DNA of 22,325 nucleotides from Fimenecus sp045602655 (GCA_045602655.1 JAZSBY010000031.1:1-22325); one strand, 5' to 3'; shown: positions 1-7,942, counted from the first letter of the stretch. Program-made: numbers and translations. The notes: generated by a model not told the origin, from the letters alone.

Positions 1-110
1 CCCCCCTCAGTCAAATGCTACGCATTTGCCAGCTCCCCCTCAAGGGTGGAGCCCAATATAGCCTGCCCCCTGGAGGGGAAGGTGTCACCGTAAGGTGACG
101 GAAGGGGGGA
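1..110. repeat. Interspersed palindromic G/C-rich repeat element
   Basis: The left end (1-13, a C6 run, then TCAGTCA) is nearly the reverse complement of the right end (97-110, TGACGGAA and a G6 run). Inside are smaller hairpins: AAATGC/GCATTT around 14-28, GCTCC...GGAGC around 32-53, and GTCACC-GTAA-GGTGAC at 84-99. The G/C-rich blocks contrast with the AT-rich surroundings. From memory, elements of this type (AGCTCCCCCTCAAGG and GGTGTCACC...GGTGACGG) recur between genes in Faecalibacterium/Ruminococcus-type genomes. The element may extend left of the window. Function is unknown; a non-autonomous palindromic element is the best guess. Confidence 0.6.
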
Positions 111-166
111 TAAAACATCCCTACAAATTCAAATTTATTGAATAGCAACTCAAAATATCTACCCAA

Positions 167-200
167 AAATTAAGACCACTTGAAACTCAAGTGGTCTTTT
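167..200 (-). terminator. Intrinsic terminator after the LRR/dockerin gene
   Basis: A perfect 12-bp stem (172-183 pairing with 187-198) with a 3-base loop lies 4 bases after the stop codon. On the minus strand it is followed by AATTTTT. There is also a short T-run on the plus side, so it could work in both directions. Confidence 0.85.
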
Positions 201-203
201 AAT

Positions 204-1730
204 CTATCTTATACCGGCTACCATCTGCAAAATCCAACGGGTATCAATTGCAGATACTTTTCCGTCATTGTTCACATCTGCTAATTTCAGATAATGTTCA
301 TCCAATTCTCTTGTGCCTGCAACATGTTGTAATGTCCATCGAGCATCAATAGCAGAAACTCTACCATCACCATTCACATCACCGGGAATTTTTGAAATAG
401 CAGGGAGAACTTCCTTTTCTACCGTTTCACACATAGTGCATTTGCGTTCTCTTTCACCATCTGCCTCTTCAGTTGGGGCAACAGTAACTACCCAATCTGT
501 CCATTCGTGTTTAAGCTTTGGAATTTCGCCTTGAGATTCCATTCCGCAGTCCTTACATTTCCCTATTCTCAATCCGGGTTCCTGACAGGTTGCTTGTTTC
601 TCAGTTGTGTACTCCATGCGGTGTCCGTTTGCTGTTCCGACTCTTTCAGTTTCTGCATTACATACAGAACAAACACCTTTTTCCACCTTGCCTGTCAGAC
701 AAGTAGCTTCAGCCACAGTTTCATAAACATACGAATGTTGTACGGGATATTGGAATTCAGTCTTTTTGTGAGAGCATCGTTCACACTCATGAATAATATA
801 TCCGCCACGGGTACAGGTTGGTTCTATAACACTGTACTGCTTGGTCATATTATGTGAAGAAGCACATGTACCAACTATAACACTAAAAGCTCCCACTATT
901 TCTTTCTTATTGTCAATAGCATAAATTGATGTTATACCATCACCGGTTCCTGCAACTGCAGCTGCACCGTAATAATACTCCACACCATCTTCTGTTACCG
1001 TACCATATTCTGTTTCTAAAATGTTTGCAATATTTGCGTTCTTTGCAGAAAAAGTAAATGGTTCAAGACTGACTGCTGTTAAAACCTGATATTCTCCAAC
1101 TTGTACAGAAATATCATATTCTATATCCGCGTGAATAACATTCTTAAGACTCTCGGTACTGTCCTCAAAGTATATCACTTTTTCTTGGTCAGGAGTTCCT
1201 GAATATATAGTACATTCAATAGGGCATCCTTCAAAGGCATTATCACCTATGTAAGCCACATTTCGTTCCATTGTAACAAGGTCTAATTTTGTACAACCCT
1301 CAAAAGCAGATGGTCCGATAGCAGCAACATCTGTAGGGAAATAAAAGGTTTCCATGCTTACACAAGATTGGAATGCACCCTGACCAATAACACCTAACCT
1401 ACCTACAACAAGAAAACTCTCAAGATTCTTGCATCCGGCAAATGCATAGTCGCCGATTGTAACAACTCCTTGCAGGGTAACAGCTTTAATCTCGTCAACA
1501 AAAGCCTCCCAAGGACGATTATATGACCCGCTGCTGTATGTAAAATTCGGCATAATTTGTTCTTCCTGGTCAATACTGGAAATATACAAATCGTTATCGT
1601 ATTCAGAATAGTGCCAACGCAAATTTCCGAATTCTCCGCTGGTTGGTGTTTCAACAGCCATAACACCATTTATGGCAAATACTGAAAAAACCATAATAAT
1701 TGCTAATAAGATTGATAATGCTTTCTTCAT
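204..1730 (-). CDS. Secreted BspA-type leucine-rich-repeat protein with Cys/His repeats and C-terminal dockerin
   Basis: Predicted surface protein of 508 aa. An N-terminal signal peptide (KK followed by a hydrophobic stretch ending near GVMA, residues 1-25) is followed by an LRR_5/BspA-like block at about 77-172, with repeated IGDYAF, IGQGAF, IGPSAF and IGDNAF turns. Residues about 293-444 hold four repeats of about 38 aa with a His, a single Cys and a CxxC; the fourth lacks the single Cys. Residues 450-508 form a type I dockerin with two calcium-loop repeats (DVNGDGRVSAID and DVNNDGKVSAID). I start at the ATG at 1730 because AGGAG then sits 9 bases upstream; an ATG at 1739 abuts the Shine-Dalgarno site. 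A dockerin implies docking on a cohesin scaffold, but no cohesin gene is present here. BspA-type LRRs often mediate adhesion; no enzyme domain is visible. Confidence 0.85.
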   Translation of the reverse strand: MKKALSILLAIIMVFSVFAINGVMAVETPTSGEFGNLRWHYSEYDNDLYISSIDQEEQIMPNFTYSSGSYNRPWEAFVDEIKAVTLQGVVTIGDYAFAGCKNLESFLVVGRLGVIGQGAFQSCVSMETFYFPTDVAAIGPSAFEGCTKLDLVTMERNVAYIGDNAFEGCPIECTIYSGTPDQEKVIYFEDSTESLKNVIHADIEYDISVQVGEYQVLTAVSLEPFTFSAKNANIANILETEYGTVTEDGVEYYYGAAAVAGTGDGITSIYAIDNKKEIVGAFSVIVGTCASSHNMTKQYSVIEPTCTRGGYIIHECERCSHKKTEFQYPVQHSYVYETVAEATCLTGKVEKGVCSVCNAETERVGTANGHRMEYTTEKQATCQEPGLRIGKCKDCGMESQGEIPKLKHEWTDWVVTVAPTEEADGERERKCTMCETVEKEVLPAISKIPGDVNGDGRVSAIDARWTLQHVAGTRELDEHYLKLADVNNDGKVSAIDTRWILQMVAGIR

Positions 1731-1772
1731 TTTCCACATCTCCTGTATATAAATCTTTGTTACAGTAATTTC

Positions 1773-1801
1773 ATTATATATTATAGAAATACAAAAATCA
1801 A
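1773..1801 (-). promoter_or_regulatory. Sigma-A-type promoter of the LRR/dockerin gene
   Basis: On the minus strand, TTGATT (1796-1801) and TATAAT (1773-1778) are separated by 17 bp, about 43 bases upstream of the chosen start codon. Confidence 0.7.
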
Positions 1802-1878
1802 CAGATTGTGGTTAATTTGCAGATTTTTCCTATTTTAATACAAATTGTGGAGGTGTTAATTTAGTGATTTCATTTTTC

Positions 1879-2922
1879 TTAATTCAATAATAACCTTGTA
1901 AGATTATCTGCACTTTCTTTTGCCTTCTCAACATCCGAAAAATCCTTTATCAAGTTGTTGTACTTAAATCTCTCGTCCCTGCCTTCATAAAGGGATAGAA
2001 TTGCTTTGTCGAGTAATGAATTTTCAACAGAGAGCAGTGTTTTGACTTTATCACTTGTTAAAACTGCTTTGTCTGTGAAAAATCGTGATACATTTATTTC
2101 ACTTCGGGGACTGAAGGGCAGAAAATGGCTACTGTCTGAAATGCAAAATGAGAGTTTAAGCCTTGGAAACAGTAAAAACTGAAAAAAATCCTTGCCGAAA
2201 TATGATGGTGATGCTATGAACTCTATTTTCTCTTTTACAGCATAATTTTTTATTACACTAAGTATAATTACTCCTGCAAAGCCTATTTCGTCTTGGATAT
2301 TGATGATGTTTTCGCATAAGTCAAAAATGGTGTCATAATGAGTGTGAACACCCAGTGGAGCAGGTGATGAAAGGAACCGAATCTTGTTAACACCTTTTTC
2401 GCTTGTTTTTTTAATCTCTCTTAAAGTTAATCTGTGTATGAAGTTTACAGTTTTTTCTTCATCAAGATACGGTGAAAGCAAATTATGAAGTCTTTCTCTT
2501 ACAAGTGAAGCCTGACCTAATACATTACAAGCATTTTTGTAATGGTTATTTTCTTTCGCCTTGCCAATCAGCACTTCACGGAGTAAATCTTCCTTATAAG
2601 TTTTACCGTTTGTTATGCTTATGCTCTTTTCCCATATTTCAGGCAAAATCGGTGAGATTCTGTTGAAACCACCATCTGAAAGTATATATGTGTTAAGATT
2701 TTTAATGTAAATTCCGTCAACAGACTCGTCATAAAAAGGATTGAAAAGTGTAATATTAAATCCGCGAAGGTTTTTTATGAGTTTTTTAAAGAAAATTGCT
2801 CTTTCAATATCGTCACCGTCACGGACTATGTAAACTCTTGATTTTGAGTCTTTTTTGTAAATAGTGTTGTATGCCGAGCAGTAACCGTGACTGCAAATAA
2901 TACTTGAAAAATACTTTTCCAC
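1879..2922 (-). CDS. PRK06851-like (double P-loop ATPase family) protein with both P-loops degenerate
   Basis: 347 aa, no signal peptide or TM segment, so probably cytoplasmic. The layout resembles, from memory, the clostridial PRK06851 family, in which two similar halves each carry a GxPGTGKST P-loop followed by a strand and a DSLDGVIIPEL-type motif. The first half keeps the second motif (ESVDGIYIKNLNTYIL, about residues 66-81), but the P-loop site reads VRDGDDIERAIFFKK (about 33-47), with no GKS/T. The second half (about 181-265, starting at KIRFLSSPAP) also lacks a GK[ST]. It is therefore unlikely to bind ATP in the usual way. The start is ambiguous: GTG at 2922 has GAGG 8 bases upstream, while an in-frame GTG at 2931 has no good ribosome site. 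Family assignment is by remembered pattern and is moderately sure; function is unknown. Confidence 0.6.
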   Translation of the reverse strand: MEKYFSSIICSHGYCSAYNTIYKKDSKSRVYIVRDGDDIERAIFFKKLIKNLRGFNITLFNPFYDESVDGIYIKNLNTYILSDGGFNRISPILPEIWEKSISITNGKTYKEDLLREVLIGKAKENNHYKNACNVLGQASLVRERLHNLLSPYLDEEKTVNFIHRLTLREIKKTSEKGVNKIRFLSSPAPLGVHTHYDTIFDLCENIINIQDEIGFAGVIILSVIKNYAVKEKIEFIASPSYFGKDFFQFLLFPRLKLSFCISDSSHFLPFSPRSEINVSRFFTDKAVLTSDKVKTLLSVENSLLDKAILSLYEGRDERFKYNNLIKDFSDVEKAKESADNLTRLLLN

Positions 2923-2973
2923 CTTTACCACCTCATACTTATACTATTCGGGTGCTTTAATTTTGTTAATTTA

Positions 2974-3002
2974 TTGACATTTAAGTGTGTGTGATATATA
3001 AT
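2974..3002 (+). promoter_or_regulatory. Perfect consensus sigma-A promoter of fba
   Basis: TTGACA (2974-2979), a 17-bp spacer and TATAAT (2997-3002) match the housekeeping consensus at all twelve positions. The expected start of transcription near 3009 leaves a leader of about 30 bases containing AGGAG. This suits a highly expressed glycolytic gene. Confidence 0.9.
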
Positions 3003-3037
3003 ATTTGAGATAAAAATTTATAGGAGTGTATAAAATT

Positions 3038-3904
3038 ATGCCATTAGTAAATGCAAAAGAAATGCTTACAAAAGCAAAAGCAGGTCATTACGCAGTAGGT
3101 CAGTTCAACATCAATAACCTCGAATGGACTAAATCAATTCTTCTCACAGCACAAGAGATGAATTCTCCTGTTATCCTTGGTGTATCTGAAGGTGCAGGTA
3201 AATATATGTGCGGCTACAAAACAGTTGTAGGTATGGTTGAGGGTATGCTTGAAGAACTTAACATTACAGTTCCGGTTGCTCTTCACCTTGACCACGGTTC
3301 ATACGAAGGTGCAAAGGCTTGTATCGCAGCAGGATTCAGCTCAATTATGTTCGACGGTTCACACTATCCAATCGATGAGAATATCGAAAAGACAAAGGAA
3401 TTAGTTGCAATTTGTGAAGAAAAAGGTCTTTCAATTGAAGCAGAAGTTGGTTCAATCGGTGGCGAAGAAGACGGCGTTGTTGGTGCTGGCGAATGTGCTG
3501 ACCCTAACGAATGCAAGATGATTGCTGACCTTGGTGTTACAATGCTCGCAGCAGGTATCGGTAATATTCACGGTAAATATCCTGAAAACTGGGCTGGTCT
3601 TTCATTTGAAACACTTGCAGCAGTTCAGGAAAAGACAGGTACAATGCCACTTGTTCTTCACGGTGGTACAGGTATTCCGGCTGATATGATTCAGAAGGCT
3701 ATTTCTCTCGGTGTTTCAAAAATCAATGTTAACACAGAATGTCAGCTTGCATTCCAGGAAGCAACAAGAAAATACATTGAAGAGGGTAAGGACCTTCAGG
3801 GTAAGGGCTTCGACCCAAGAAAGCTTTTAGCTCCCGGTTGTGAAGCAATCAAGGCAACAGTTCGTGAAAAAATCGAACTCTTTGGTTCAGCAAACAAAGC
3901 ATAA
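3038..3904 (+). CDS. fba: Class II fructose-bisphosphate aldolase
   Basis: Zinc-dependent aldolase (288 aa, usual length for the short class II type) that interconverts fructose 1,6-bisphosphate with dihydroxyacetone phosphate and glyceraldehyde 3-phosphate in cytoplasmic glycolysis/gluconeogenesis. The class II signature HLDHGSYEGAKACI is present with catalytic Asp85 and metal ligand His86. Further ligands are Glu136 (EAEVGSIGG), His178 (GNIHGKYP) and His208 (LVLHGGTGI). The phosphate-binding GGTG and the NVNTE motif near residues 230-234 are also visible. I start at the ATG at 3038, with AGGAG 11 bases upstream; an in-frame GTG at 3026 overlaps the ribosome site. It is monocistronic, with its own promoter and terminator. 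A tagatose-bisphosphate or related aldolase is the main alternative, but no sugar-catabolic neighbours support that. Confidence 0.95.
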   Translation: MPLVNAKEMLTKAKAGHYAVGQFNINNLEWTKSILLTAQEMNSPVILGVSEGAGKYMCGYKTVVGMVEGMLEELNITVPVALHLDHGSYEGAKACIAAGFSSIMFDGSHYPIDENIEKTKELVAICEEKGLSIEAEVGSIGGEEDGVVGAGECADPNECKMIADLGVTMLAAGIGNIHGKYPENWAGLSFETLAAVQEKTGTMPLVLHGGTGIPADMIQKAISLGVSKINVNTECQLAFQEATRKYIEEGKDLQGKGFDPRKLLAPGCEAIKATVREKIELFGSANKA

Positions 3905-3923
3905 AATAGTTTATTTTTTCGCA

Positions 3924-3957
3924 ATACCGCGTGTCTTTCGGCTCGCGGTATTTTTTT
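3924..3957 (+). terminator. Intrinsic terminator after fba
   Basis: The stem ATACCGCG (3924-3931) pairs with CGCGGTAT (3944-3951) and runs into a T7 tract. Confidence 0.9.
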
Positions 3958-3966
3958 GTAACAATA

Positions 3967-4036
3967 GTAGGGCGGGGTCTTGACCCAGCCGTATTTAATA
4001 AGAAAGGTCACTCTTCGCAACGCTCAGAATGACCTT
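3967..4036. repeat. Interspersed hairpin repeats between convergent fba and the GH5 gene
   Basis: Two hairpin units lie side by side: GGGTC-TT-GACCC inside a G/C-rich block (about 3971-3990), and AAGGTCA (4004-4010) facing TGACCTT (4030-4036) around a CTTCGCAACGCTCAGAA core. From memory, the second resembles a TCATTCTGAGCG...GCGAAGA-type repeat common between genes in many bacteria. Read on the minus strand it follows the GH5 stop codon and ends in TTTCTTATT, so it may also serve as that gene's terminator. Confidence 0.5.
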
Positions 4037-4043
4037 GAATCTT

Positions 4044-5459
4044 TTAATATTCTATTTCTATTTCATTTTCACCGAGTTTGTTTTCGTATTTAACAACACC
4101 CTTGTTTGGCACATAAATTTCTGTTTTGATGTTATCAGTAAATCCTTTATCACAAGTCCATTTCAAAGTGAATTTTCGATTTTTACTGTATGTCTTGATT
4201 TCATCAATATCACCACATACTGCGACGGGATATGGTCTGTTGAAAACATCATTTAATTCATCTTTTTTGAAATCATATTCCCAGTAAACATTACTCCAAT
4301 GGTATTTTTCAAACTCACCCATAATAAAGTCAATATGCTTAAGCCATTCGTGGCCGGGTGCTGCACCACCCCATTCGCCAAAAAGTATAGGAACATTCAT
4401 TTTTAATTGGTTTTTTCTGATTTCTCTTAAAATACATCCCATCCTGTTTTTGCTTGAATATTTATTGTAAAGAGGGGAGTCAACAAAAATGTCGTAAGCG
4501 TGAGGTGAGTAAATGCCATTTTCTTTTGCATTTATTTCAAAGGGAAGTCCAAGGTTTGAATAGTAGTTATGCTCAAAGATATTGAAAACGCCCTTCTTAT
4601 TTGCTGTTTTACTTATATTGTCAAAGAATGGTTGATAATAATCGTTGTTGAATTCGTTTGTGTATTGCTCCAATCCGTTTATTGCATCATAAAACTTTTC
4701 TTCACTGTCCATAGCTGTAAGGAGTTTATGAAGTCCTTTTCTTGTACGGATAAGTGAAAAGATTTTCAATGCCATTTTAGCAAAATTCCATTTATCGTGA
4801 CGGGATTTAAAGTATTTTTCAAAGTCTACATTCTTGCCGTAAACTGTTTTAACAATGTTGGATACAAGATTCAAAAATACTTTTCTTCCGTCTTTGTGTA
4901 TGTATGGCTCGTTAAAATAATCATAACCAATAATGTTGTTACAGTCCGAAAGTGAATCTGCAACATATTCCCACATTTTAATAAACTTTGTCTGTATGTT
5001 GTTACGATTAGTCCAAAAATCATAAAAGGCACTCTGTACACCCTGCATATAGAAATATCCCTCTGCCCAGATAGCAATTTGATGGGGATTAGGGTAGGAG
5101 GGGTCAATTGCCCATTTTGGTGCACCGTCACCGTGAAAATGGTGGGAGAATAAATCCTGATGCATATCAAGCATAATGTAGATGTTATTTTCTGCACATT
5201 TGTCAATAAATTCCTTGAATGCAGAAATCAAGTCATCATTATATTTACCTTCGTGTGGCTCAATGGCTGCCCAAGTAATGCCAAGACGGACAATGTTGAC
5301 ACCAACTGATGCCATATCTTCGAAAAGACTTTCTTTGAGAAGTTGTTTACGGGCAATAAATCCGTTTGTCCAGTGGGCTTTTAATGGAATGTTTATTCCA
5401 CGGAATATTCTTTCCCTGCCGTGTTCATCTCTGATTTTTAAATTATCGCAATAAAACAT
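4044..5459 (-). CDS. GH5 glycoside hydrolase, endoglycosylceramidase-like
   Basis: 471 aa. This is a clan-A (beta/alpha)8 barrel retaining hydrolase. The acid/base is Glu184 in GYDYFNEPY and the nucleophile is Glu362 in ILFGEWGG. The segment LDMHQDLFSHHFHGDGAPKW (97-116) is the pattern I associate with endoglycosylceramidases, which cleave the glycan from the ceramide of glycosphingolipids. Residues after about 430 look like a short beta-rich C-terminal domain. The start ATG has GAGGA 8 bases upstream. There is no signal peptide, TM anchor or carbohydrate-binding module, so either it acts in the cytoplasm on imported substrate or export is non-classical. Single gene, divergent from the AlaX gene. 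GH5 assignment is firm; substrate is inferred, and steryl glucosidase or another GH5 subfamily is possible. Confidence 0.85.
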   Translation of the reverse strand: MFYCDNLKIRDEHGRERIFRGINIPLKAHWTNGFIARKQLLKESLFEDMASVGVNIVRLGITWAAIEPHEGKYNDDLISAFKEFIDKCAENNIYIMLDMHQDLFSHHFHGDGAPKWAIDPSYPNPHQIAIWAEGYFYMQGVQSAFYDFWTNRNNIQTKFIKMWEYVADSLSDCNNIIGYDYFNEPYIHKDGRKVFLNLVSNIVKTVYGKNVDFEKYFKSRHDKWNFAKMALKIFSLIRTRKGLHKLLTAMDSEEKFYDAINGLEQYTNEFNNDYYQPFFDNISKTANKKGVFNIFEHNYYSNLGLPFEINAKENGIYSPHAYDIFVDSPLYNKYSSKNRMGCILREIRKNQLKMNVPILFGEWGGAAPGHEWLKHIDFIMGEFEKYHWSNVYWEYDFKKDELNDVFNRPYPVAVCGDIDEIKTYSKNRKFTLKWTCDKGFTDNIKTEIYVPNKGVVKYENKLGENEIEIEY

Positions 5460-5493
5460 AAATTATTCCTCGTGTTTATTGTGGTATGAACTC

Positions 5494-5522
5494 ATTCTAA
5501 CATAATAAATGCAGTAACACAA
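5494..5522 (-). promoter_or_regulatory. Probable promoter of the GH5 gene
   Basis: On the minus strand, TTGTGT (5517-5522) and TAGAAT (5494-5499) are spaced 17 bp apart, about 35 bases upstream of the start codon. It is almost back to back with the divergent AlaX promoter. Confidence 0.55.
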
Positions 5523-5533
5523 TAAACAAATGG

Positions 5534-5562
5534 TTGATAAAGTGATTGTTATTTAGTATAAT
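5534..5562 (+). promoter_or_regulatory. Promoter of the alanyl-tRNA editing gene
   Basis: TTGATA (5534-5539), a 17-bp spacer and TATAAT (5557-5562). The expected transcription start near 5569 leaves a very short leader, about 12 bases, just holding GAGGTG before the ATG. Confidence 0.75.
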
Positions 5563-5580
5563 TATCTGTGAGGTGTTTAT

Positions 5581-6738
5581 ATGATTACTCCAACAATTAA
5601 ACTTTACGAAAATGATTCATATATAAAGGAATTTTCTGCGACTGTTATTTCTTGTGAAGAAAAAGACGACGCATATTTTGTTGTCCTTGACAAAACTGCA
5701 TTCTTCCCCGAAGGTGGCGGGCAAGATGCCGACAAAGGCAGAATAGGGGATGCAGATATCCTTGATGTGCAGATTGAAAATGATGTGATTTATCATAAAG
5801 TCAATAAGGCGTTTAATGAAAATGAAACTGTTGATTGTACACTTGATTGGGATATCCGATTTTCAAGAATGCAGAATCACACGGGTGAGCATATAGTTTC
5901 AGGTGTTATTCATAGTGTTTTTGGTTACAACAATGTTGGCTTCCATATGAATGATACTCTTGTGACCCTTGATGTTGACGGACCGTTAAATGATGAGGAT
6001 ATAAAGAAAATCGAACTCAAATCTAACAGAGCAATTTATGATAATAAGGATATAAAGGCCATTTATCCAACTGCTGAAGAACTGCCTGACTATGATTATC
6101 GTAGCAAACTCGACATTACCGAGGGTGTTCGTCTTATTGAGATTGAAGACTACGACCTTTGTGCTTGTTGTGCACCGCATGTTGCAAAAACAGGTGAAAT
6201 TGGTGTTATCAAAATTTTAAGTTATATTCCATATAAAAAAGGCACAAGAATTGAAATGATTTGTGGCTTGTTGGCTTTTAATGATTACAGCAATCTTCAC
6301 ACCACAAACAAGTCAGTTATGAATATGCTTTCTGCAAAGAGATTTGAAATTGCAGAGTCCGTTGAGAGAATTCAAAATGAGCTGTCTAACACAAGGGCAG
6401 AAAATAAAAAACTTATGTCAGAAATGGCAACCCTTAAAATGGAAAAACATATCAATGGTAATACAGTTTGCGTATTTATTGATGGTGTTTCCTATGATGA
6501 ATTGAGAAATTGTTCAAATTCGCTTGTGGAAGAATTTGAATATTGCTATTTATTCTCAAATACTGATGCGGACAATTATATCTATGTTGTTTCAAGTAAA
6601 GAAAACAATGTCCGTGAGTTAGTGCAAAACTTAAATAAAACCTTTAATGGTAAAGGCGGAGGACGGGATACTTACGCACAGGGCAAAATCACAGGAACAA
6701 AAGATGATATATTGAAACATCTTATGCAGAAAGTTTGA
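5581..6738 (+). CDS. alaX: AlaX-L type alanyl-tRNA editing protein
   Basis: Free-standing trans-editing hydrolase (385 aa) that deacylates mischarged Ser-tRNA(Ala) or Gly-tRNA(Ala) in the cytoplasm, backing up alanyl-tRNA synthetase. An N-terminal beta-barrel carries FFPEGGGQDADKG (41-53). The editing core has the zinc ligands His100 and His104 (NHTGEHIVSG) and the CxxxH pair Cys196/His200 (CACCAPH). A helical linker (about 255-290) leads to a DHHA1-like C-terminal domain ending in GKGGGRDTYAQGKI (357-370). This full architecture and length fit the AlaX-L class. The aminoacylation domain of AlaRS is absent. GAGGTG lies 5 bases before the ATG. Monocistronic; it ends facing the sulfatase operon. 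Confidence 0.93.
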   Translation: MITPTIKLYENDSYIKEFSATVISCEEKDDAYFVVLDKTAFFPEGGGQDADKGRIGDADILDVQIENDVIYHKVNKAFNENETVDCTLDWDIRFSRMQNHTGEHIVSGVIHSVFGYNNVGFHMNDTLVTLDVDGPLNDEDIKKIELKSNRAIYDNKDIKAIYPTAEELPDYDYRSKLDITEGVRLIEIEDYDLCACCAPHVAKTGEIGVIKILSYIPYKKGTRIEMICGLLAFNDYSNLHTTNKSVMNMLSAKRFEIAESVERIQNELSNTRAENKKLMSEMATLKMEKHINGNTVCVFIDGVSYDELRNCSNSLVEEFEYCYLFSNTDADNYIYVVSSKENNVRELVQNLNKTFNGKGGGRDTYAQGKITGTKDDILKHLMQKV

Positions 6739-6768
6739 ATTTATGGAAGACATTTCAATAGCAAAAAA

Positions 6769-6796
6769 TAGGGGGCGGATGTGACATTCGCCCCTA
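6769..6796. repeat. Imperfect palindrome between convergent genes, possible bidirectional terminator
   Basis: TAGGGGGCGGATGT is followed by ACATTCGCCCCTA, forming an imperfect G/C-rich hairpin between the AlaX stop and the maturase stop. From memory, it resembles an interspersed repeat seen near genes in related Firmicutes. It is the only hairpin in the 78-base gap, so it may end both transcripts, although T-tracts are weak. Confidence 0.5.
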
Positions 6797-6816
6797 CTAT
6801 TATTTGTCAAAACTAA

Positions 6817-7911
6817 TTATTTCTTTTCATTTATGAATGCTCTGAAAAGTGGCAGGCAGGATGAAAAGAATTTTTTATAGCTTTCGCAGTAATCTCTGTC
6901 AGCTCTTGAACGTTTACAACCACCGGCACGACATACGAGATATAATTTACAGGTTTTGCACTTTTCGGGTACAACAAGGCTTTCTCTTAAAAAGTCTATC
7001 GCCTTTTCACAGTGTGCAAGGGTGTCAAAATTCTCATTTTCGTCGTTGATATTACCTAAAAGCCACTCGTCAGTACAGTAAAAGTCGCAAGGATAAATAT
7101 TACCGTTACCCTCGGCAACAAACTGGTGCATACAATGTCCGCACATGCCACATTGTTCCGTAGGATTTCCTAAAAACTGATGAACGATATTGTCAAACCA
7201 ACGAATACTTGTATATTGACCTCTCACGTAATCCTTAACATAGTGATTAAACCCTTTTATAAGAAAATCAGCGTACTGTTCAGGCGTCATATAAAGCTCA
7301 CTTTCAGTGGTGTCACCAAAAGGGCGAAGACAGGGGATAAACTGCAGATAACGAAAACCTTTACTTCGGAAGTACTTATAAATTTCATCAATATGGTCTG
7401 CACAATACCCTGTAAGAACAGTTAAAATATTAAACTCAACCTTGTTTTTTTGCAATTTTTCAGCGGCTGCAATAATCTTAAAAAAAGCATTTTCTCTGTT
7501 TGCGTCAACACGGAATTTATTGTGTTCAAAGTTACCGTCAAGGCTTAATCCCACAAGAAAGTTGTTGTGGTGAAAAAACTCGCACCACTCGTCAGTCAAA
7601 AGTGTACCGTTTGTCTGAGTACTGAAATAAATCTGACTGTTTAACCTGTTTGCAGATTTAACCTTGTCAACAAAATGCCTGAAATAGGGGAGTCCTGCCA
7701 TTAAAGGCTCGCCACCCTGAAAAGCAAAAGCCACACTTTCACCATTGGCAAAGTGTAGTGCCTTTTCTATTAAATTATCCGTTGTGGAGTCCTGCATAAT
7801 GCCAAAAGAGGATACCTCACGCAGTTCGGTGACATTGTGATAAAAGCAGTATTCACAACGCATATTACAAAGGCTTGAAGCAGGTTTAATCATTATAGAA
7901 AGTGGTGGCAT
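6817..7911 (-). CDS. Anaerobic sulfatase-maturating enzyme (radical SAM, SPASM domain)
   Basis: 364 aa, usual for the family. It oxidises the active-site Cys (or Ser) of sulfatases to C-alpha-formylglycine without oxygen, in the cytoplasm before or during export. The radical-SAM cluster motif is CNMRCEYC (Cys15, 19, 22), followed by the SAM-binding QGGEP (65-69). The SPASM region holds two auxiliary 4Fe-4S sites: cysteines around 254-279 (QCGMCGHC, YPCDFYC) and 318-342 (CKTCKLYLVC, GGCKRSR, YC). Asp276 in YPCDFY matches the proposed catalytic base. It is the last gene of the minus-strand operon, 64 bases after the sulfatase, with GGGAG 14 bases before the ATG. The neighbouring Cys-type sulfatase is the obvious substrate. 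Other SPASM peptide modifiers are less likely given that partner. Confidence 0.94.
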   Translation of the reverse strand: MPPLSIMIKPASSLCNMRCEYCFYHNVTELREVSSFGIMQDSTTDNLIEKALHFANGESVAFAFQGGEPLMAGLPYFRHFVDKVKSANRLNSQIYFSTQTNGTLLTDEWCEFFHHNNFLVGLSLDGNFEHNKFRVDANRENAFFKIIAAAEKLQKNKVEFNILTVLTGYCADHIDEIYKYFRSKGFRYLQFIPCLRPFGDTTESELYMTPEQYADFLIKGFNHYVKDYVRGQYTSIRWFDNIVHQFLGNPTEQCGMCGHCMHQFVAEGNGNIYPCDFYCTDEWLLGNINDENENFDTLAHCEKAIDFLRESLVVPEKCKTCKLYLVCRAGGCKRSRADRDYCESYKKFFSSCLPLFRAFINEKK

Positions 7912-7942
7912 TGTTAATTTTCACTCCCTTTTTAGAAATACA

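Noticed and set aside
313..857. Several open frames on the plus strand opposite the LRR/dockerin gene
   Set aside because: They lack good ribosome sites and recognisable domains, and lie antisense to a clear multi-domain gene; they are shadows of its codon use.
1879..2922. P-loop loss caused by sequencing error
   Set aside because: The frame is continuous and both sites lack the motif independently; no single indel would restore a GKS/T at either site.
5581..6738. Truncated alanyl-tRNA synthetase pseudogene
   Set aside because: It starts with its own promoter, ribosome site and the AlaX-type N-terminus, and keeps all four zinc ligands; this is the normal free-standing editing protein.
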